Positions 1 through 14,110 of a stretch of 64,000 nucleotides of DNA are shown here, in pieces. The notes under the pieces are model-generated. The model saw only the letters and a list, made by a program, of their open reading frames with translations. It was not told the origin of the DNA and searched no databases. The position numbers were made by a program, and so were the translations under genes. Within the stretch, counting starts at the first letter, position 1; the number at the start of each line of letters is the position of its first letter. Source of the DNA: Lucinisca nassula (Eukaryota > Mollusca > Bivalvia > Lucinida > Lucinidae); the NCBI GenBank assembly GCA_963580285.1, contig OY757026.1:85038651-85102650 (forward strand), read 5' to 3'.

Positions 1-539
1 TTTGTATGGCGATTAAGCTGAAATTTTGCATGCTGCTAGTACACCTCAGTGCCTCGAAGAGTGCAAAATTTCATACTGCTACAACACGTATCTTGCGAGT
101 TATAAGCCTTTGAATTTCGAGGAAACTAAACTTTGTGCCTATTTCTCGGGAAGACGACATGAGTTGAAGAGGTGCAGTATGCCGCTTTCAAAAGGCATTG
201 ATGTCGCCTGCCATCGTGCAAAAACTCGCGAACACTGGGGCACTAGAAAGTGATGAAATAAAGGGCTCATTTTTACATTGAGGTCTACGGGAAAACCGAA
301 TAAAACGCCGCGGCGCAGCCTAGAGGGCGATAACAATAGCGGTTTTTTCACCGTTAGTCCTTCTCAATATAATACACCCTCGGGGCAAATTACAGATCGC
401 TGCGTTCAATAGAGGCCGAGAAAAGTGGCTTAGAAAATTTGATTGAGGTTACCTGTGGTGGATGCTAAATTCTCATTTTGGTCACTTTAACGTAGACGCA
501 TGAAAACGGTGCCAAAACGTGTCCATGCGTGCCAAACAA

Positions 540-672
540 CCTGGGGTAAAATGGGAGTTGTTTCTGTCAAATAGTTTCGGAGATATAAGGGCCCAAACTT
601 ACGGTACTTTGACCTTCTAAGGGCCATAACTCGAAACACAGAGAACGAAGACAACTCCCATTTTATCCCAGG
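540..672. repeat. Inverted repeat inside the satellite monomer (representative copy)
   Basis: Bases 540-561 and 651-672 are reverse complements at 21 of 22 positions, separated by 89 bp. Weaker complementarity continues inward: GTTTCGGAGATATAAGGGCC on the left faces GGGCCATAACTCGAAAC on the right. The structure recurs once per 802 bp in nearly all copies. A transcript or single strand of each monomer could therefore fold into a long imperfect hairpin. Two array rearrangements (the 65-bp duplication and the roughly 303-bp deletion) involve this part of the unit. The inverted repeat could also be a relic of a palindromic transposable element from which the satellite arose. Confidence 0.85.
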
Positions 673-801
673 ACACTTGGGTCAAGGGCGCATCATTTGG
701 CAGCAATTATAAGCCGATTCCATCAAGTCACCTTTGCAACATTTAGACACCTTCGGCATATTGTTGTCCCGCCCAAAACTTTAGGCCCTTATAACTCGAG
801 T

Positions 802-918
802 GTTTGTATGGCGATTAAGCTGAAATTTTGCATGCTGCTAGTACACCTCAGTGCCTCGAAGAGTGCAAAATTTCATACTGCTACAACACGTATCTTGCGA
901 GTTATAAGCCTTTGAAAT
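802..918. repeat. Second short inverted repeat of the monomer (CTTATAACTCG / CGAGTTATAAG)
   Basis: The 11-mer CTTATAACTCG, followed by AGTG, and its exact complement CGAGTTATAAG, followed by CCTTT, lie roughly 100 bp apart in every monomer. A related word, GGGCCATAACTCG, lies upstream. Several copies of an ATAACTCG-type core in both orientations suggest that the 802-bp unit was itself assembled from smaller related pieces. Confidence 0.6.
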
Positions 919-3900
919 TCGAGGAAACTAAACTTTGTGCCTATTTCTCGGGAAGACGAAATGAGTTGAAGAGGTGCAGTATACCGCTTTCAAAAGGCAT
1001 TGATGTCGCCTGCCATCGTGCAAAAACTCGCGAACACTGGGGCACTAGAAAGTGCCGAAATAAAGGGCTCATTTTTACATTGAGGTCTACGGGAAAACCG
1101 AATAAAACGCCGCGGCGCAGCCTAGAGGGCGATAACAATAGCGGTTTTTTCACCGTTAGTCCTTCTCAATATAATACACCCTCGGGGCAAATTACAGATC
1201 GCTGCGTTCAATAGAGGCCGAGAAAAGTGGCTTAGAAAATTTGATTGAGGTTACCTGTGGTGGATGCTAAATTCTCATTTTGGTCACTTTAACGTACACG
1301 CATGAAAACGGTGCCAAAACGTGTCCATGCGTGCCAAACAACCTGGGGTAAAATGGGAGTTGTTTCTGTCAAATAGTTTCGGAGATATAAGGGCCCAAAC
1401 TTACGTTACTTTGACCTTCTAAGGGCCATAACTCGAAACACAGAGAACGAAGACAACTCCCATTTTATCCCAGGACACTTGGGTCAAAGGCGCATCATTT
1501 GGCAGCAATTATAAGCCGATTCCATCAAGTCACCTTTGCAACATTTAGACACCTTCGGCATATTGTTGTCCCGCCCAAAACTTTAGGCCCTTATAACTCG
1601 AGTGTTTGTATGGCGATTAAGCTGAAATTTTGCATGCTGCTAGTACACCTCAGTGCCTCGAAGAGTGCAAAATTTCATACTGCTACAACACGTATCTTGC
1701 GAGTTATAAGCCTTTGAAATTCGAGGAAACTAAACTTTGTGCCTATTTCTCGGGAAGACGAAATGAGTTGAAGAGGTGCAGTATGCCGCTTTCAAAAGGC
1801 ATTGATGTCGCCTGCCATCGTGCAAAAACTCGCGAACACTGGGGCACTAGAAAGTGATGAAATAAAGGGCTCATTTTTACATTGAGGTCTACGGGAAAAC
1901 CGAATAAAACGCCGCGGCGCAGCCTAGAGGGCGATAACAATAGCGGTTTTTTCACCGTTAGTCCTTCTCAATATAATACACCCTCGGGGCAAATTACAGA
2001 TCGCTGCGTTCAATAGAGGCCGAGAAAAGTGGCTTAGAAAATTTGATTGAAGTTACCTGTGGTGGATGCTAAATTCTCATTTTGGTCACTTTAACGAAGA
2101 CGCATGAAAACGGTGCCAAAACGTGTCCATGCGTGCCAAACAACCTGGGGTAAAATGGGAGTTGTTTCTGTCAAATAGTTTCGGAGATATAAGGGCCCAA
2201 ACTTACGGTACTTTGACCTTCTAAGGGCCATAACTCGAAACACAGAGAACGAAGACAACTCCCATTTTATCCCAGGACACTTGGGTCAAGGGCGCATCAT
2301 TTGGCAGCAATTATAAGCCGATTCCATCAAGTCACCTTTGCAACATTTAGACACCTTCGGCATATTGTTGTCCCGCCCAAAACTTTAGGCCCTTATAACT
2401 CGAGTGTTTGTATGGCGATTAAGCTGAAATTTTGCATGCTGCTAGTACACCTCAGTGCCTCGAAGAGTGCAAAATTTCATACTGCTACAACACGTATCTT
2501 GCGAGTTATAAGCCTTTGAAATTCGAGGAAACTAAACTTTGTGCCTATTTCTCGGGAAGACGAAATGAGTTGAAGAGGTGCAGTATACCGCTTTCAAAAG
2601 GCATTGATGTCGCCTGCCATCGTGCAAAAACTCGCGAACACTGGGGCACTAGAAAGTGCCGAAATAAAGGGCTCATTTTTACATTGAGGTCTACGGGAAA
2701 ACCGAATAAAACGCCGCGGCGCAGCCTAGAGGGCGATAACAATAGCGGTTTTTTCACCGTTAGTCCTTCTCAATATAATACACCCTCGGGGCAAATTACA
2801 GATCGCTGCGTTCAATAGAGGCCGAGAAAAGTGGCTTAGAAAATTTGATTGAGGTTACCTGTGGTGGATGCTAAATTCTCATTTTGGTCACTTTAACGTA
2901 GACGCATGAAAACGGTGCCAAAACGTGTCCATGCGTGCCAAACAACCTGGGGTAAAATGGGAGTTGTTTCTGTCAAATAGTTTCGGAGATATAAGGGCCC
3001 AAACTTACGTTACTTTGACCTTCTAAGGGCCATAACTCGAAACACAGAGAACGAAGACAACTCCCATTTTATCCCAGGACACTTGGGTCAAAGGCGCATC
3101 ATTTGGCAGCAATTATAAGCCGATTCCATCAAGTCACCTTTGCAACATTTAGACACCTTCGGCATATTGTTGTCCCGCCCAAAACTTTAGGCCCTTATAA
3201 CTCGAGTGTTTGTATGGCGATTAAGCTGAAATTTTGCATGCTGCTAGTACACCTCAGTGCCTCGAAGAGTGCAAAATTTCATACTGCTACAACACGTATC
3301 TTGCGAGTTATAAGCCTTTGAAATTCGAGGAAACTAAACTTTGTGCCTATTTCTCGGGAAGACGAAATGAGTTGAAGAGGTGCAGTATGCCGCTTTCAAA
3401 AGGCATTGATGTCGCCTGCCATCGTGCAAAAACTCGCGAACACTGGGGCACTAGAAAGTGCCGAAATAAAGGGCTCATTTTTACATTGAGGTCTACGGGA
3501 AAACCGAATAAAACGCCGCGGCGCAGCCTAGAGGGCGATAACAATAGCGGTTTTTTCACCGTTAGTCCTTCTCAATATAATACACCCTCGGGGCAAATTA
3601 CAGATCGCTGCGTTCAATAGAGGCCGAGAAAAGTGGCTTAGAAAATTTGATTGAGGTTACCTGTGGTGGATGCTAAATTCTTATTTTGGTCACTTTAACG
3701 TAGACGCATGAAAACGGTGCCAAAACGTGTCCATGCGTGCCAAACAACCTGAGGTAAAATGGGAGTTGTTTCTGTCAAATAGTTTCGGAGATATAAGGGC
3801 CCAAACTTACGGTACTTTGACCTTCTAAGGGCCATAACTCGAAACACAGAGAACGAAGACAACTCCCATTTTATCCCAGGACACTTGGGTCAAGGGCGCA

Positions 3901-6900
3901 TCATTTGGCAGCAATTATAAGCCGATTCCATCAAGTCACCTTTGCAACATTTAGACACCTTCGGCATATTGTTGTCCCGCCCAAAACTTTAGGCCCTTAT
4001 AACTCGAGTGTTTGTATGGCGATTAAGCTGAAATTTTGCATGCTGCTAGTACACCTCAGTGCCTCGAAGAGTGCAAAATTTCATACTGCTACAACACGTA
4101 TCTTGCGAGTTATAAGCCTTTGAAATTCGAGGAAACTAAACTTTGTGCCTATTTCTCGGGAAGACGAAATGAGTTGAAGAGGTGCAGTATGCCGCTTTCA
4201 AAAGGCATTGATGTCGCCTGCCATCGTGCAAAAACTCGCGAACACTGGGGCACTAGAAAGTGATGAAATAAAGGGCTCATTTTTACATTGAGGTCTACGG
4301 GAAAACCGAATAAAACGCCGCGGCGCAGCCTAGAGGGCGATAACAATAGCGGTTTTTTCACCGTTAGTCCTTCTCAATATAATACACCCTCGGGGCAAAT
4401 TACAGATCGCTGCGTTCAATAGAGGCCGAGAAAAGTGGCTTAGAAAATTTGATTGAGGTTACCTGTGGTGGATGCTAAATTCTCATTTTGGTCACTTTAA
4501 CGGAGACGCATGAAAACGGTGCCAAAACGTGTCCATGCGTGCCAAACAACCTGGGGTAAAATGGGAGTTGTTTCTGTCAAATAGTTTCGGAGATATAAGG
4601 GCCCAAACTTACGGTACTTTGACCTTCTAAGGGCCATAACTCGAAACACAGAGAACGAAGACAACTCCCATTTTATCCCAGGACACTTGGGTCAAGGGCG
4701 CATCATTTGGCAGCAATTATAAGCCGATTCCATCAAGTCACCTTTGCAACATTTAGACACCTTCGGCATATTGTTGTCCCGCCCAAAACTTTAGGCCCTT
4801 ATAACTCGAGTGTTTGTATGGCGATTAAGCTGAAATTTTGCATGCTGCTAGTACACCTCAGTGCCTCGAAGAGTGCAAAATTTCATACTGCTACAACACG
4901 TATCTTGCGAGTTATAAGCCTTTGAAATTCGAGGAAACTAAATTTTGTGCCTATTTCTCGGGAAGACGAAATGAGTTGAAGAGGTGCAGTATGCCGCTTT
5001 CAAAAGGCATTGATGTCGCCTGCCATCGTGCAAAAACTCGCGAACACTGGGGCACTAGAAAGTGCCGAAATAAAGGGCTCATTTTTACATTGAGGTCTAC
5101 GGGAAAACCGAATAAAACGCCGCGGCGCAGCCTAGAGGGCGATAACAATAGCGGTTTTTTCACCGTTAGTCCTTCTCAATATAATACACCCTCGGGGCAA
5201 ATTACAGATCGCTGCGTTCAATAGAGGCCGAGAAAAGTGGCTTAGAAAATTTGATTGAGGTTACCTGTGGTGGATGCTAAATTCTTATTTTGGTCACTTT
5301 AACGTAGACGCATGAAAACGGTGCCAAAACGTGTCCATGCGTGCCAAACAACCTGAGGTAAAATGGGAGTTGTTTCTGTCAAATAGTTTCGGAGATATAA
5401 GGGCCCAAACTTACGGTACTTTGACCTTCTAAGGGCCATAACTCGAAACACAGAGAACGAAGACAACTCCCATTTTATCCCAGGACACTTGGGTCAAGGG
5501 CGCATCATTTGGCAGCAATTATAAGCCGATTCCATCAAGTCACCTTTGCAACATTTAGACACCTTCGGCATATTGTTGTCCCGCCCAAAACTTTAGGCCC
5601 TTATAACTCGAGTGTTTGTATGGCGATTAAGCTGAAATTTTGCATGCTGCTAGTACACCTCAGTGCCTCGAAGAGTGCAAAATTTCATACTGCTACAACA
5701 CGTATCTTGCGAGTTATAAGCCTTTGAAATTCGAGGAAACTAAACTTTGTGCCTATTTCTCGGGAAGACGAAATGAGTTGAAGAGGTGCAGTATGCCGCT
5801 TTCAAAAGGCATTGATGTCGCCTGCCATCGTGCAAAAACTCGCGAACACTGGGGCACTAGAAAGTGATGAAATAAAGGGCTCATTTTTACATTGAGGTCT
5901 ACGGGAAAACCGAATAAAACGCCGCGGCGCAGCCTAGAGGGCGATAACAATAGCGGTTTTTTCACCGTTAGTCCTTCTCAATATAATACACCCTCGGGGC
6001 AAATTACAGATCGCTGCGTTCAATAGAGGCCGAGAAAAGTGGCTTAGAAAATTTGATTGAAGTTACCTGTGGTGGATGCTAAATTCTCATTTTGGTCACT
6101 TTAACGTAGACGCATGAAAACGGTGCCAAAACGTGTCCATGCGTGCCAAACAACCTGGGGTAAAATGGGAGTTGTTTCTGTCAAATAGTTTCGGAGATAT
6201 AAGGGCCCAAACTTACGGTACTTTGACCTTCTAAGGGCCATAACTCGAAACACAGAGAACGAAGACAACTCCCATTTTATCCCAGGACACTTGGGTCAAG
6301 GGCGCATCATTTGGCAGCAATTATAAGCCGATTCCATCAAGTCACCTTTGCAACATTTAGACACCTTCGGCATATTGTTGTCCCGCCCAAAACTTTAGGC
6401 CCTTATAACTCGAGTGTTTGTATGGCGATTAAGCTGAAATTTTGCATGCTGCTAGTACACCTCAGTGCCTCGAAGAGTGCAAAATGTCATACTGCTACAA
6501 CACGTATCTTGCGAGTTATAAGCCTTTGAAATTCGAGGAAACTAAACTTTGTGCCTATTTCTCGGGAAGACGAAATGAGTTGAAGAGGTGCAGTATACCG
6601 CTTTCAAAAGGCATTGATGTCGCCTGCCATCGTGCAAAAACTCGCGAACACTGGGGCACTAGAAAGTGCCGAAATAAAGGGCTCATTTTTACATTGAGGT
6701 CTACGGGAAAACCGAATAAAACGCCGCGGCGCAGCCTAGAGGGCGATAACAATAGCGGTTTTTTCACCGTTAGTCCTTCTCAATATAATACACCCTCGGG
6801 GCAAATTACAGATCGCTGCGTTCAATAGAGGCCGAGAAAAGTGGCTTAGAAAATTTGATTGAGGTTACCTGTGGTGGATGCTAAATTCTCATTTTGGTCA

Positions 6901-9900
6901 CTTTAACGTAGACGCATGAAAACGGTGCAAAAACGTGTCCATGCGTGCCAAACAACCTGGGGCAAAATGGGAGTTGTTTCTGTCAAATAGTTTCGGAGAT
7001 ATAAGGGCCCAAACTTACGTTACTTTGACCTTCTAAGGGCCATAACTCGAAACACAGAGAACGAAGACAACTCCCATTTTATCCCAGGACACTTGGGTCA
7101 AAGGCGCATCATTTGGCAGCAATTATAAGCCGATTCCATCAAGTCACCTTTGCAACATTTAGACACCTTCGGCATATTGTTGTCCCGCCCAAAACTTTAG
7201 GCCCTTATAACTCGAGTGTTTGTATGGCGATTAAGCTGAAATTTTGCATGCTGCTAGTACACCTCAGTGCCTCGAAGAGTGCAAAATTTCATACTGCTAC
7301 AACACGTATCTTGCGAGTTATAAGCCTTTGAAATTCGAGGAAACTAAACTTTGTGCCTATTTCTCGGGAAGACGAAATGAGTTGAAGAGGTGCAGTATGC
7401 CGCTTTCAAAAGGCATTGATGTCGCCTGCCATCGTGCAAAAACTCGCGAACACTGGGGCACTAGAAAGTGCCGAAATAAAGGGCTCATTTTTACATTGAG
7501 GTCTACGGGAAAACCGAATAAAACGCCGCGGCGCAGCCTAGAGGGCGATAACAATAGCGGTTTTTTCACCGTTAGTCCTTCTCAATATAATACACCCTCG
7601 GGGCAAATTACAGATCGCTGCGTTCAATAGAGGCCGAGAAAAGTGGCTTAGAAAATTTGATTGAGGTTACCTGTGGTGGATGCTAAATTCTTATTTTGGT
7701 CACTTTAACGTAGACGCATGAAAACGGTGCCAAAACGTGTCCATGCGTGCCAAACAACCTGAGGTAAAATGGGAGTTGTTTCTGTCAAATAGTTTCGGAG
7801 ATATAAGGGCCCAAACTTACGGTACTTTGACCTTCTAAGGGCCATAACTCGAAACACAGAGAACGAAGACAACTCCCATTTTATCCCAGGACACTTGGGT
7901 CAAGGGCGCATCATTTGGCAGCAATTATAAGCCGATTCCATCAAGTCACCTTTGCAACATTTAGACACCTTCGGCATATTGTTGTCCCGCCCAAAACTTT
8001 AGGCCCTTATAACTCGAGTGTTTGTATGGCGATTAAGCTGAAATTTTGCATGCTGCTAGTACACCTCAGTGCCTCGAAGAGTGCAAAATTTCATACTGCT
8101 ACAACACGTATCTTGCGAGTTATAAGCCTTTGAAATTCGAGGAAACTAAACTTTGTGCCTATTTCTCGGGAAGACGAAATGAGTTGAAGAGGTGCAGTAT
8201 GCCGCTTTCAAAAGGCATTGATGTCGCCTGCCATCGTGCAAAAACTCGCGAACACTGGGGCACTAGAAAGTGATGAAATAAAGGGCTCATTTTTACATTG
8301 AGGTCTACGGGAAAACCGAATAAAACGCCGCGGCGCAGCCTAGAGGGCGATAACAATAGCGGTTTTTTCACCGTTAGTCCTTCTCAATATAATACACCCT
8401 CGGGGCAAATTACAGATCGCTGCGTTCAATAGAGGCCGAGAAAAGTGGCTTAGAAAATTTGATTGAGGTTACCTGTGGTGGATGCTAAATTCTCATTTTG
8501 GTCACTTTAACGGAGACGCATGAAAACGGTGCCAAAACGTGTCCATGCGTGCCAAACAACCTGGGGTAAAATGGGAGTTGTTTCTGTCAAATAGTTTCGG
8601 AGATATAAGGGCCCAAACTTACGGTACTTTGACCTTCTAAGGGCCATAACTCGAAACACAGAGAACGAAGACAACTCCCATTTTATCCCAGGACACTTGG
8701 GTCAAGGGCGCATCATTTGGCAGCAATTATAAGCCGATTCCATCAAGTCACCTTTGCAACATTTAGACACCTTCGGCATATTGTTGTCCCGCCCAAAACT
8801 TTAGGCCCTTATAACTCGAGTGTTTGTATGGCGATTAAGCTGAAATTTTGCATGCTGCTAGTACACCTCAGTGCCTCGAAGAGTGCAAAATTTCATACTG
8901 CTACAACACGTATCTTGCGAGTTATAAGCCTTTGAAATTCGAGGAAACTAAACTTTGTGCCTATTTCTCGGGAAGACGAAATGAGTTGAAGAGGTGCAGT
9001 ATGCCGCTTTCAAAAGGCATTGATGTCGCCTGCCATCGTGCAAAAACTCGCGAACACTGGGGCACTAGAAAGTGCCGAAATAAAGGGCTCATTTTTACAT
9101 TGAGGTCTACGGGAAAACCGAATAAAACGCCGCGGCGCAGCCTAGAGGGCGATAACAATAGCGTTTTTTTCACCGTTAGTCCTTCTCAATATAATACACC
9201 CTCGGGGCAAATTACAGATCGCTGCGTTCAATAGAGGCCGAGAAAAGTGGCTTAGAAAATTTGATTGAGGTTACCTGTGGTGGATGCTAAATTCTCATTT
9301 TGGTCACTTTAACGTAGACGCACGAAAACGGTGCCAAAACGTCTCCATGCGTGCCAAACAACCTGGGGTAAAATGGGAGTTGTTTCTGTCAAATAGTTTC
9401 GGAGATATAAGGGCCCAAACTTACGGTACTTTGACCTTCTAAGGGCCATAACTCGAAACACAGAGAACGAAGACAACTCCCATTTTATCCCAGGACACTT
9501 GGGTCAAGGGCGCATCATTTGGCAGCAATTATAAGCCGATTCCATCAAGTCACCTTTGCAACATTTAGACACCTTCGGCATATTGTTGTCCCGCCCAAAA
9601 CTTTAGGCCCTTATAACTCGAGTGTTTGTATGGCGATTAAGCTGAAATTTTGCATGCTGCTAGTACACCTCAGTGCCTCGAAGAGTGCAAAATTTCATAC
9701 TGCTACAACACGTATCTTGCGAGTTATAAGCCTTTGAAATTCGAGGAAACTAAACTTTGTGCCTATTTCTCGGGAAGACGAAATGAGTTGAAGAGGTGCA
9801 GTATGCCGCTTTCAAAAGGCATTGATGTCGCCTGCCATCGTGCAAAAACTCGCGAACACTGGGGCACTAGAAAGTGCCGAAATAAAGGGCTCATTTTTAC

Positions 9901-11253
9901 ATTGAGGTCTACGGGAAAACCGAATAAAACGCCGCGGCGCAGCCTAGAGGGCGATAACAATAGCGGTTTTTTCAACGTTAGTCCTTCTCAATATAATACA
10001 CCCTCGGGGCAAATTACAGATCGCTGCGTTCAATAGAGGCCGAGAAAAGTGGCTTAGAAAATTTGATTGAGGTTACCTGTGGTGGATGCTAAATTCTCAT
10101 TTTGGTCACTTTAACGTAGACGCATGAAAACGGTGCCAAAACGTGTCCATGCGTGCCAAACAACCTGAGGTAAAATGGGAGTTGTTTCTGTCAAATAGTT
10201 TCGGAGATATAAGGGCCCAAACTTACGGTACTTTGACCTTCTAAGGGCCATTACTCGAAACACAGAGAACGAAGACAACTCCCATTTTATCCCAGGACAC
10301 TTGGGTCAAGGGCGCATCATTTGGCAGCAATTATAAGCCGATTCCATCAAGTCACCTTTGCAACATTTAGACACCTTCGGCATATTGTTGTCCCGCCCAA
10401 AACTTTAGGCCCTTATAACTCGAGTGTTTGTATGGCGATTAAGCTGAAATTTTGCATGCTGCTAGTACACCTCAGTGCCTCGAAGAGTGCAAAATTTCAT
10501 ACTGCTACAACACGTATCTTGCGAGTTATAAGCCTTTGAATTTCGAGGAAACTAAACTTTGTGCCTATTTCTCGGGAAGACGAAATGAGTTGAAGAGGTG
10601 CAGTATGCCGCTTTCAAAAGGCATTGATGTCGCCTGCCATCGTGCAAAAACTCGCGAACACTGGGGCACTAGAAAGTGCCGAAATAAAGGGCTCATTTTT
10701 ACATTGAGGTCTACGGGAAAACCGAATAAAACGCCGCGGCGCAGCCTAGAGGGCGATAACAATAGCGGTTTTTTCACCGTTAGTCCTTCTCAATATAATA
10801 CACCCTCGGGGCAAATTACAGATCGCTGCGTTCAATAGAGGCCGAGAAAAGTGGCTTAGAAAATTTGATTGAGGTTACCTGTGGTGGATGCTAAATTCTC
10901 ATTTTGGTCACTTTAACGTAGACGCACGAAAACGGTGCCAAAACGTCTCCATGCGTGCCAAACAACCTGGGGTAAAATGGGAGTTGTTTCTGACAAATAG
11001 TTTCGGAGATATAAGGGCCCAAACTTACGGTACTTTGACCTTCTAAGGGCCATAACTCGAAACACAGAGAACGAAGACAACTCCCATTTTATCCCAGGAC
11101 ACTTGGGTCAAGGGCGCATCATTTGGCAGCAATTATAAGCCGATTCCATCAAGTCACCTTTGCAACATTTAGACACCTTCGGCATATTGTTGTCCCGCCC
11201 AAAACTTTAGGCCCTTATAACTCGAGTGTTTGTATGGCGATTAAGCTGAAATT

Positions 11254-14110
11254 TTGCATGCTGCTAGTACACCTCAGTGCCTCGAAGAGTGCAAAATTTC
11301 ATACTGCTACAACACGTATCTTGCGAGTTATAAGCCTTTGAAATTCGAGGAAACTAAACTTTGTGCCTATTTCTCGGGAAGACGAAATGAGTTGAAGAGG
11401 TGCAGTATGCCGCTTTCAAAAGGCATTGATGTCGCCTGCCATCGTGCAAAAACTCGCGAACACTGGGGCACTAGAAAGTGCCGAAATAAAGGGCTCATTT
11501 TTACATTGAGGTCTACGGGATAACCGAATAAAACGCCGCGGCGCAGCCTAGAGGGCGATAACAATAGCGGTTTTTTCACCGTTAGTCCTTCTCAATATAA
11601 TACACCCTCGGGGCAAATTACAGATCGCTGCGTTCAATAGAGGCCGAGAAAAGTGGCTTAGAAAATTTGATTGAGGTTACCTGTGGTGGATGCTAAATTC
11701 TCATTTTGGTCACTTTAACGTAGACGCATGAAAACGGTGCCAAAACGTGTCCATGCGTGCCAAACAACCTGGGGTAAAATGGGAGTTGTTTCTGTCAAAT
11801 AGTTTCGGAGATATAAGGGCCCAAACTTACGGTACTTTGACCTTCTAAGGGCCATAACTCGAAACACAGAGAACGAAGACAACTCCCATTTTATCCCAGG
11901 ACACTTGGGTCAAGGGCGCATCATTTGGCAGCAATTATAAGCCGATTCCATCAAGTCACCTTTGCAACATTTAGACACCTTCGGCATATTGTTGTCCCGC
12001 CCAAAACTTTAGGCCCTTATAACTCGAGTGTTTGTATGGCGATTAAGCTGAAATTTTGCATGCTGCTAGTACACCTCAGTGCCTCGAAGAGTGCAAAATT
12101 TCATACTGCTACAACACGTATCTTGCGAGTTATAAGCCTTTGAAATTCGAGGAAACTAAACTTTGTGCCTATTTCTCGGGAAGACGAAATGAGTTGAAGA
12201 GGTGCAGTATGCCGCTTTCAAAAGGCATTGATGTCGCCTGCCATCGTGCAAAAACTCGCGAACACTGGGGCACTAGAAAATGCCGAAATAAAGGGCTCAT
12301 TTTTACATTGAGGTCTACGGGAAAACCGAATAAAACGCCGAGGCGCAGCCTAGAGGGCGATAACAATAGCGGTTTTTCACCGTTAGTCCTTCTCAATATA
12401 ATACACCCTCGGGGCAAATTACAGATCGCTGCGTTCAATAGAGGCCGAGAAAAGTGGCTTAGAAAATTTGATTGAGGTTACCTGTGGTGGATGCTAAATT
12501 CTCATTTTGGTCACTTTAACGTAGATGCATGAAAACGGTGCCAAAACGTGTCCATGCGTGCCAAACAACCTGGGGTAAAATGGGAGTTGTTTCTGTCAAA
12601 TAGTTTCGGAGATATAAGGGCCCAAACTTACGGTACTTTGACCTTCTAAGGGCCATAACTCGAAACACAGAGAACGAAGACAACTCCCATTTTATCCCAG
12701 GACACTTGGGTCAAGGGCGCATCATTTGGCAGCAATTATAAGCCGATTCCATCAAGTCACCTTTGCAACATTTAGACACCTTCGGCATATTGTTGTCCCG
12801 CCCAAAACTTTAGGCCCTTATAACTCGAGTGTTTGTATGGCGATTAAGCTGAAGTTTTGCATGCTGCTAGTACTCCTCAGTGCCTCGAAGAGTGCAAAAT
12901 TTCATACTGCTACAACACGTATCTTGCGAGTTATAAGCCTTTGAAATTCGAGGAAACTAAATTGTGTGCCTATTTCTCGGGAAAACGAAATGAGTTGAAG
13001 AGGTGCAGTATGCCGCTTTCAAAAGGCATTGATGTCGCCTGCCATCGTGCAAAAACTCGCGAACACTGGGGCACTAGAAAGTGCCGAAATAAAGGGCTCA
13101 TTTTTACATTGAGGTCTACGGGATAACCGAATAAAACGCCGCGGCGCAGCCTAGAGGGCGATAACAATAGCGGTTTTTTTTCACCGTTAGTCCTTCTCAA
13201 TATAATACACCCTCGGGGCAAATTACAGATCGCTGCGTTCAATAGAGGCCGAGAAAAGTGGCTTAGAAAATTTGATTGAGGTTACCTGTGGTGGATGCTA
13301 AATTCTCATTTTGGTCACTTTAACGTAGACGCATGAAAACGGTGCCAAAACGTGCCACTGCGTGCCAAACAACCTGGGGTAAAATGGGAGTTGTTTCTGT
13401 CAAATAGTTTCGGAGATATAAGGGCCCAAACTTACGGTACTTTGACCTTCTAAGGGCCATAACTCGAAACACAGAGAACGAAGACAACTCCCATTTTATC
13501 CCAGGACACTTGGGTCAAGGGCGCATCATTTGGCAGCAATTATAAGCCGATTCCATCAAGTCACCTTTGCAACATTTAGACACCTTCGGCATATTGTTGT
13601 CCCGCCCAAAACTTTAGGCCCTTATAACTCGAGTGTTTGTATGGCGATTAAGCTGAAATTTTGCATGCTGCTAGTACACCTCAGTGCCTCGAAGAGTGCA
13701 AAATTTCATACTGCTACAACACGTATCTTGCGAGTTATAAGCCTTTGAAATTCGAGGAAACTAAACTTTGTGCCTATTTCTCGGGAAGACGAAATGAGTT
13801 GAAGAGGTGCAGTATGCCGCTTTCAAAAGGCATTGATGTCGCCTGCCATCGTGCAAAAACTCGCGAACACTGGGGCACTAGAAAGTGCCGAAATAAAGAG
13901 CTCATTTTTACATTGAGGTCTACGGGAAAACCGAATAAAACGCCGAGGCGCAGCCTAGAGGGCGATAACAATAGCGGTTTTTCACCGTTAGTCCTTCTCA
14001 ATATAATACACCCTCGGGGCAAATTACAGATCGCTGCGTTCAATAGAGGCCGAGAAAAGTGGCTTAGAAAATTTGATTGAGGTTACCTGTGGTGGATGCT
14101 AAATTCTCAT
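11254..14110 (+). repeat. Higher-order repeat: 2-mer alternation, period about 1605 bp
   Basis: The units starting at 11254 and 12857 share GGGATAACC. The units starting at 12056 and 13661 share CGCCGAGGCGC and a shortened T-run. Type A and type B therefore alternate A-B-A-B over four monomers, and the alternation ends at the deletion junction near 14113. Confidence 0.8.

Larger units (their letters stand above)
1..8900 (+). repeat. Higher-order repeat: 5-mer, period 4010 bp
   Basis: Private variants recur at a spacing of 4010 bp (5 x 802). TGATGA replaces TGCCGA in the monomers whose GCATGCTGC words start at 26, 4036 and 8046, and again at 1630 and 5640. ATACCG occurs in the units at 2432 and 6442. 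TTCTTATTTTGG with CCTGAGGTAAAA occurs at about 3680 and 7690. AACGGAGACGC occurs at about 4501 and 8511. GAAGTTACC occurs at about 2049 and 6059. The two copies are not identical; for example the unit at 828 has ATACCG where 4838 has ATGCCG. Confidence 0.85.

Noticed and set aside
941..1153. A 70-codon minus-strand frame and a 72-codon plus-strand frame in each unit
   Set aside because: They overlap the 128-codon frame or the monomer boundary on other frames. They are conserved only by repeat homogenisation and start at non-ATG codons in places.
828..1214. A 128-codon frame (starting M-H-A-A-S-T-P-Q-C) that recurs in most satellite units
   Set aside because: It recurs because the units are nearly identical. 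Many copies carry stops (TGATGA, GGGATAACC, TTCATAAGG) or frameshifts from T-run changes, changes look no rarer at codon positions 1 and 2, and no domain is recognisable. A dN/dS test over all units would settle it.
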